From the NCBI RefSeq assembly GCF_041260155.1, contig NC_091934.1, positions 44,718,398 to 44,782,397 of the forward strand: DNA of 64,000 nt, written 5' to 3'. Made by a program: the position numbers and the translations under genes. How positions within the stretch are numbered: the stretch's first letter is position 1; each line of letters begins with the position of its first letter. Under the pieces are notes generated by a model. It did not search any database. It was not told where the DNA came from and saw nothing but the letters and a program-made list of their open reading frames with translations. This document shows positions 58,673 through 64,000 of this stretch, piece after piece. This DNA is from Ptychodera flava (taxonomy: Eukaryota > Hemichordata > Enteropneusta > Ptychoderidae).

Positions 58673-59223
58673 AAAACAGAGCTATGAAGGCATGTTTTAA
58701 ATTGAGACAGTTACTCTTTGCAGAATCAAATATTCCAATTAAGGTCCTTTTACAGATGTTTGATGCCATGATAAAACCTATTCTGCTATACTGTACAGAA
58801 GTATGGACTGCGGACATATGCACAAATGCAAAAACCATACTCACAAACGTAACAAACACAGATGAAAAGTTGCACATTCAATTTTGCAAGCACATACTTA
58901 AAGTGAATAACAAAGCATCCAACATAGCATGTTTAATGGAACTGGGTAGATATCCTCTAATTGTTTCAAGCATAACACAAATGGTCAAATATTGGTTAAA
59001 AATAAGTAAGAAAGCAGATACAACACTGACTCGTGAGGCATATGATCTGGGTTGTCAACTGGACAATGCACATACAGATAATTGGGTGTCAGGCATTAAA
59101 CAATCGTTGCTGCTCGTAAATATTGGAGATGCCATGAATGTAAAAATAGAAAATGACAAACAGTTTAAAACTAATTTCAATGTAAAAGTTAAACAGCTAT
59201 TTGAAAAATGTGCATTGAATTGA
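58669..59223 (+). CDS. LINE ORF2 thumb and post-RT part
   Basis: 184 codons open. They continue the polymerase in a shifted frame (KRAQIDLKNRAMKACFKL joins upstream). The conserved IKPILLYCTEVW and ELGRYPL blocks mark it as ORF2. Confidence 0.75.
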   Translation: MKNRAMKACFKLRQLLFAESNIPIKVLLQMFDAMIKPILLYCTEVWTADICTNAKTILTNVTNTDEKLHIQFCKHILKVNNKASNIACLMELGRYPLIVSSITQMVKYWLKISKKADTTLTREAYDLGCQLDNAHTDNWVSGIKQSLLLVNIGDAMNVKIENDKQFKTNFNVKVKQLFEKCALN

Positions 59224-59695
59224 TTCATGATGATACCAGACAAGGGCACCATAAAAATAAACTTCGCACATACAGAAAGTTGAAAAAAGATTCCTCTCTC
59301 GAAAGCTACCTTTATTTATAAAAAACCAGATCACAGATCAGCCCTGTGCAAGTTACGCATTAGTGCACACATACTACATATAGAAACAGGTAAGATATAG
59401 AAACCTTGATGTCATAGACAGAGCATGCCCAATTTGCCAAAACAAACAAGTAGAAGATGAGATACATTTTCTTTTCATTGCAAAGGCTACAGACATTAGA
59501 CATGATTTTTTCAGTAAACTAAACATTTGTAAAAACGCATGCAGAGGCACACAAGACCTTGTAAGCATATTCTTTTCAAGGACAGATAAAGCATCACTAT
59601 GTGAATTGGGAAAATACATACATACATGTTTTAAACTCAGACAAGACAAAATGAAAAAACAAAGTAAACTATTTATGAACCTGTAATATGTTGAC

Positions 59696-59698
<3 letters not shown>

Positions 59699-59786
<88 letters not shown>
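59699..59786. repeat. (TA)n microsatellite in LINE 3' region
   Basis: About 44 TA units. Confidence 0.9.
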
Positions 59787-59876
59787 TCTTTCATTGTTGT
59801 TTTTTGCAAAACCTTTATTGTACTTTATGATCAAGATCCCACTGGGATACGATTTCAATAAAGGCTTACTTACTAT

Positions 59877-60289
59877 ACTTTACGTTACTAAGATGTATAC
59901 AGTCTGACAAGTTTATCACACTTTGCAGGAACAATACATTGGTCATTTAATGAATGATATACCAAACATTTCAGAGTTACAATTAAGTGGCCATAAAAAA
60001 CTTATTTGCCCTGTATATTATGAAATGAGAAAGAAATTTAATCGTCCGTTTATTACGATTGCCGACAATGGCAAAATTTCATTACTCATGAGTTTTATAG
60101 CTTTAAAAGGGAGAATTTATTACAAAATATGCAATGAATGTCCCTTTTGTGTATTTGAGATGTAACTGTAAATAGCCTGCAAGTATTCTTTCTTAACCAT
60201 TTCTGCAAGTGCAAGTTACTTTTTACTTGCCCATAGAAAAATCTGCTTGCCCATCATCTTCGCAACATTGTTTACCTCTTTTGTAAGTG
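59877..60289. other. no gene seen
   Basis: An 80-codon open frame at 59923-60165 without a known domain. Confidence 0.35.
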
Positions 60290-60664
60290 TTAATTGTTTC
60301 TACTGAATGTTGGACGTCTTGCACGTTGCCCACTTGACCACCACTGTTCAACGGCTGGGATAGGATCATACAAATGGAGAGGTGGGCCATCAATTGATAT
60401 CCTCATCAGCATATCTAGTGTTTGGGGTTCTAGACTTGACCGCCAATCTGTTTTAATGCGGTTCATACATGACACTCCCCTTTCACAGCAGGCTGTGGAC
60501 AGTGCTAGACATAAATATATTTCAACAACCATAAGAATGTTGTGAAATAATTCATCATGCTGTGTAAAGATAAATGGCCATAACTGTCCAGGTTTATTTC
60601 TCATGTTAACTGGAGCAGTTTGATTGACAAAGACTTTAAGGTTCCAAGACAAGAAATTGACCAT
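60290..60664 (-). pseudogene. hAT transposase C-terminal (dimerisation) fragment, ZNF862-like
   Basis: 124 codons read on the minus strand. LSTACCERGVSCMNRIKTDW and PQTLDMLMRISIDGPPLHLY match the C-terminal dimerisation region of hAT transposases and the ZNF862/KIAA1586-type proteins derived from them (normal form S-x-x-x-C-E-R-x-F-S-x-M-N). The catalytic core and BED finger are not seen upstream, where an inverted repeat intervenes. It is likely a transposon fragment. A last exon of a domesticated gene is the alternative. Confidence 0.7.
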
Positions 60665-61345
60665 TTTAAACCAACAATTCTCTAGTGTTTAATTAGCTCA
60701 GAACCCCCGTAAATTGTATATTTTCGGAAAGCCTAGATATAGGGGAACAGTTTGGTTACCATAGTGTCACCATTGTTTACATAACTATCACGTGACAGGT
60801 AATTTGCATAACCTTTCAAAAATCGGTTTCCCTATGTTTTGTTTCAATGCTTTGAGATATGTGACTGAAATTTGTGTGAGTGCAAGCTTTCTGAAGGGTC
60901 TTCAAAAGTGTGTCTCAGAATTTTTTTAAACCTTCTACAACAGTTTTTATGCCAGAAAAACTTCCAGAGCAGTGAATTTAAGCATAGTTGATTTCTTTAA
61001 AATTGTACTCCAAAAAACTAAGCAAGATATAAAAAATCTGAGACACACTTTGGAAGAGCGTTGTGACAGCTTGCATTCCAGCAAGTTTGAGTCAGATATT
61101 TTGAAGTTTGAGTCAGATATTTTGAAGTATTGAGACAAAACAGGGAAAACCGTTTTTTGAAAGGTTATGCAAATTACCGTGTCACGTGATAGTTATGTAA
61201 ACAATGGAGACACTGTGGTTACCAAAACGTTCCCATATATCTAGGCTTTCAGAAAATGTATACTTTACAGGGGTTCTGAGCTTATTAACCGTTAGAGAAT
61301 TGTTAGATTAAAAAGGTCAAATTTCTTGTCTTGGAACCTTAAGCT
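60633..61345. repeat. inverted repeat with ~270-bp arms
   Basis: Left arm 60633-60900 and right arm 61080-61345 are inverse copies at roughly 85% identity (TTCCAAGACAAGAAATT, ACAATTCTCTA, GCTCAGAACCCC, AAAGCCTAGATAT, TTTACATAACTATCACGTGA, ATTTGCATAACCTTTC). The 180-bp centre has TTTGAGTCAGATATTTTGAAG twice in tandem on the right side. The left arm overlaps the start of the hAT fragment. Confidence 0.8.
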
Positions 61346-61599
61346 CCCTGTACTCATGATTAACCCTTTTCCTGTCAGACAGTATTTAGACTATTACTTC
61401 CCCATCAGCAAAGTCAGTAAAAAGCAGTATTGAGCCAAAACATGACCCGCTTGGCTTGGTATGTTATGGCATCTTTAGTCCAAAAAAATCAAGTTTACAG
61501 TATTATGTTTTTAACAGCTTTCAAATGTACAGTATTATGTTGAAATACACCATATGGAATGTGTTGCGTTTCATTAATTTTAACCATCAGCTCCGAGTA

Positions 61600-61863
61600 A
61601 CCGCAGATCTGGCATGCGAGGACTACACATGTACTTCTAACACATGATTCAGTATCGGTACTCCGAGTGGCAGGAGCACACGCTGCTGCTGTGGCATCCT
61701 CCGTGGTCTCCTTGCCTTTTCCCGGAATTTGTCTTTGTTCATCACCATCACTACGATCTCCTTGTGTCTTTCTCGCTCCTGTAGTATTTTCAACTGAGTT
61801 CCTGTCATCCTTTTCACGACTTTTGTTAAATTTGAATGAGGGCAAGGTCATTTGTTTTGCCAT
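61600..61863 (-). other. possible N-terminus of the same hAT-derived gene
   Basis: On the minus strand an open frame begins MAKQMTLPSFKFNKSREKDD and is Lys/Glu/Arg-rich, like the N-termini of some hAT/ZNF862-type proteins. It faces the C-terminal fragment 1 kb away. No domain proves it. Confidence 0.25.
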
Positions 61864-61994
61864 TGTGAACAGCCGCTGATCGTAGGTGTCTCCCCATGTT
61901 TCTCCATATCACAAAACCACATTGATCGATTCAATATACCGCATCATTAACAAAAGTAGAAAAAGTGTTTTGAGTTGCCCTCACTTCCCTTTAT

Positions 61995-63185
61995 TAGCTC
62001 CGCTGTCAGCGACGCGGAGCTTATCAAATAGGTTGATTTTCCGTCGTCGCGTCGTCCGTCGTCGTCTGTCAACAATTGCCTTCTCCTCTGAAACCGCAAG
62101 TCCGATTGCTTTGAAATTTTATATGCAGTTCACTTGGGGTGACCTCACTTGAGTTTGTTCAAATCGTGGTGAAATTTGCATATTTGTATTTTTGGGGCAT
62201 TTTTTGGTGTTTTTGGTAAAAAAATCTTCTTCTCTAAAAGCGCTTGTCCGATTGCTTTGAAATTTGATATGCAGTTTGACTTAGGGTGACTTCAGTCAGA
62301 TTTGTTCAAATCGTGGTGAAATTTGCATATTTGTATTTTTAAGGCAATTTTTGTCATTTTTGGTAAAAAGATCTTTAAAAATCTTCTTCTTCAAAACTAC
62401 CAGTCAGATAGCTTTGATATTTGGTACATATGTCCCTAGGGATGATCTTTTTCAGATTTGTTCAAATTGTGGAGAAATATGCAAATTTGCATTTTTAAGG
62501 CAATTTTTGCCATTTTTAGTCAAAAAATATATTTCTCAAAAAGTACTGGTCTGATAGTTTTGAAATTTGGTATACAGGTTTCTACAGATAAACTAAGTAA
62601 TATATATTGAATCTCTGATGAAATCTGTAAATTTGTAATTTTAGGGCAATTTTGCCATTTTTGGTCAAAAAATGTGTATTTTCAAAACTACTCATCTGAT
62701 AGCTTTGAAACTTGGTATACAGGTTCCTGCAGATAAACTGAATGATATTTATTGAAATTATGATGAAATCTGTAGTTTTGTATTTTTGGGGCAATTTTTG
62801 CCATTTTTGGTCAAAAAATGTGTATTTCCAAAACTTGTCATCTGATAGCATTGCAATTTGGTATACAGGTTCCTACAGATCACCTTAATGATATTTATTG
62901 AAATTATGATGAAATCTGCAATTTTGTAATTTTGTGCCAATTTTTGCCATTTTTGGTCAAAAAATGTGTATTCCAAACTACTCATCTTATAGCTTTAAAT
63001 TTGGTATACAGGTTTCTATAGATGAACTTAAAAAAGTATTTATTGAAATTATGATGAAATCTGCTATTTTGAATTTTTGGGGCAATTTTTCCCATTTTTT
63101 GTCAAAAAATTATTTTTCCCAAAGTGTTTGTTGGATTGCTTTAAACATGATAGTCTTGATTATAGGGTTTTTTCTGTCAGAAGTG
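61995..63185. repeat. hairpin/TCCGTC repeat with eight-copy 146-bp array
   Basis: The head TTAGCTCCGCTGTCAGCG..GCGGAGCTTA is a hairpin with a mini-hairpin loop (GCTGTCAGC), followed by a CGTCGTCCGTCGTCG run. Then come eight units starting near 62101, 62249, 62404, 62550, 62695, 62840, 62983 and 63130 (TCTGATAGCTTTGAAATTTG, GGTATACAGGTT, TTTTGCCATTTTTGGTCAAA). The period is 143-155 bp. Confidence 0.85.
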
Positions 63186-63368
63186 TAAAAGTCATTATGA
63201 GAATTTGAGATGGAGCATTTCATATTGCTGGGGTATAAGATTAATTTGGACTTGCATGGAATTTCTTAGTAATCACCTGTAAGAATGCAATGTCATATGT
63301 ATACTAGCACTTAGTATCTCTGTAAAATGGGAAGTACAGTGTCATTGACACTATTTTTATTCTTTAGG

Positions 63369-63530
63369 CTGCGTTCAAAATAAATGGTGGGGGGCTGGAG
63401 GAATTAGGGGATTCAAAAATTTTTGGGGTAGTCGAGGGGGGACTTGAAAGTTTTGCTCTGCCTATAGGGGGGACCTGAAAATATTTTGACTCCCAACATT
63501 TTGATGTCGTCCAGTGGTTCTAATGTTAGT
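63369..63530. mobile_element. G-tract element, left end
   Basis: GGCTGCGTTCAAAATAAATGG and GGGGGGCTGGAGGAATT, then two G6-tract units about 45 bp apart (GAGGGGGGACTTGAAAG, AGGGGGGACCTGAAAAT). The other end would lie beyond the window. Confidence 0.4.
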
Positions 63531-64000
63531 AATAATTAAACAAAATCTAGAACCGTTTTGTCACATTTTATGTCTTTAATCTCGAAAAAAACTAAAAATG
63601 TATGAATGCCATTAAATTTTCGTAAAACAAGTTGGCCTTGTAATGGGGCAGGAGCTGCAACTGTTGATAATTTTGCAATATTTCTATGCAATATATCAAA
63701 CACAGTTTCTTGGTGTCTCTCTACAGCATGCTGAAAAACACAATATTCAGTTTGTCAACAAAGCCCGTTTGTCTAAATATTGGTGATAATTGAATGATAC
63801 AAATGCACGGTACACGTAGGCTGTGTTGGCAAGCTGAATATTGGACAGCTCAACATGCTGTAGGGAGTAGAACAAGAACACAATTGTATAAACTGAACAA
63901 AAATATTGTCAAAATAAAAAGTTAATACTGCCCTGCTACTACATACTGGTAGTGATAGTGATACATGTAGCTCTAACTCTGATGTAGTTTAAGAAGAGTT
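63531..64000. other. no gene seen
   Basis: AT-rich, possibly the interior of the G-tract element. GCATGCTG and CAACATGCTGTAG words recur, without a clear structure. Confidence 0.35.

Larger units (their letters stand above)
57340..59876 (+). mobile_element. LINE with near-complete reverse transcriptase
   Basis: A non-LTR retrotransposon ORF2 from the region before the RT to the C-terminus. It has a spacer with KRREFKSQILNKLDSLGKSN, and RT blocks GIIVPIYKKGDKNDPRNYRG, LLSTISKLFTSVLKQRL, FIDFQKAFDSIWHVGLLHKL and GIRQGDVLSPLLFNLYIND. The catalytic LLYADDLLLLSE follows, then the thumb IKPILLYCTEVW and the IQFCKHILKV..ELGRYPL block. The tail runs to about 59690 with a Cys-x2-Cys motif (ACPICQN). 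It has frameshifts in A-runs near 57572 and 58645 and more decay after 59224. The 3' UTR contains a (TA)n run and AATAAA at 59858. The clade is uncertain (I/Nimb-like or related). Confidence 0.88.

Noticed and set aside
62582..63188. Open frames on both strands with repeated peptide (FFDQKWQK)
   Set aside because: Translation of the 146-bp tandem array, not a gene.

Overview
The window is eukaryotic genomic DNA. It has spliced genes with GT/AG introns, several families of non-LTR retrotransposons, many non-autonomous DNA transposons (MITEs and foldbacks), and abundant simple repeats. I see no bacterial operons, Shine-Dalgarno sites, CRISPR arrays, tRNA or rRNA genes. The repeat style and the gene families (a CYP2-clan P450 and MFSD4B-like sugar transporters) suggest a marine invertebrate, perhaps a hemichordate, echinoderm or cephalochordate. 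That assignment is inference and I cannot fix the species.

Layout. 1-5.8 kb: no gene; palindromes, a three-copy repeat carrying RFX X-box motifs, and two foldback MITEs. 5.8-7.1 kb: a hairpin/TCCGTC element followed by a 226-bp tandem array in which every unit carries three nuclear-receptor half sites. 7.4-9.7 kb: a decayed LINE on the minus strand, itself interrupted by a 214-bp MITE. 10.2-20.5 kb: a three-exon CYP2-like cytochrome P450 gene (plus strand) with introns full of repeats and at least two frame disruptions in exon 2. 20.5-27.6 kb: repeats only, including a TTA-flanked Harbinger-like element (23220-24753). 27.7-34 kb and 37.9-44.7 kb: a tandem segmental duplication carrying two copies of an MFSD4B/NaGLT1-like transporter gene. 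Copy 1 is clearly broken; copy 2 is almost intact, with two 1-base gaps. Between and inside the copies lie TTAA-flanked MITEs, a LINE tail, a 40-44 bp minisatellite and a second, inverted Harbinger-like element. 44.7-57.3 kb: gene-poor, with two more LINE remnants and several G-tract elements. 57.3-59.9 kb: a fairly well preserved LINE with two frameshifts in A-runs. 60.3-61.9 kb: a hAT-transposase C-terminal fragment beside a 270-bp-arm inverted repeat. 62-63.2 kb: an eight-copy 146-bp array.

The real genes are a microsomal P450 (xenobiotic or lipid oxidation) and a pair of plasma-membrane sugar-type transporters; nothing shows that they act together. Single-base indels, often in homopolymers, break every coding unit, including the recent LINE and the better transporter copy. 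Uncorrected long-read errors are therefore a serious alternative to pseudogenisation. The most interesting non-genic signals are the nuclear-receptor-site array upstream of the P450, the Harbinger-like elements with covarying hairpins, and unrelated-looking repeat families that share the same 'terminal hairpin, TCCGTC run, tandem array' or 'G-tract ladder' architecture.
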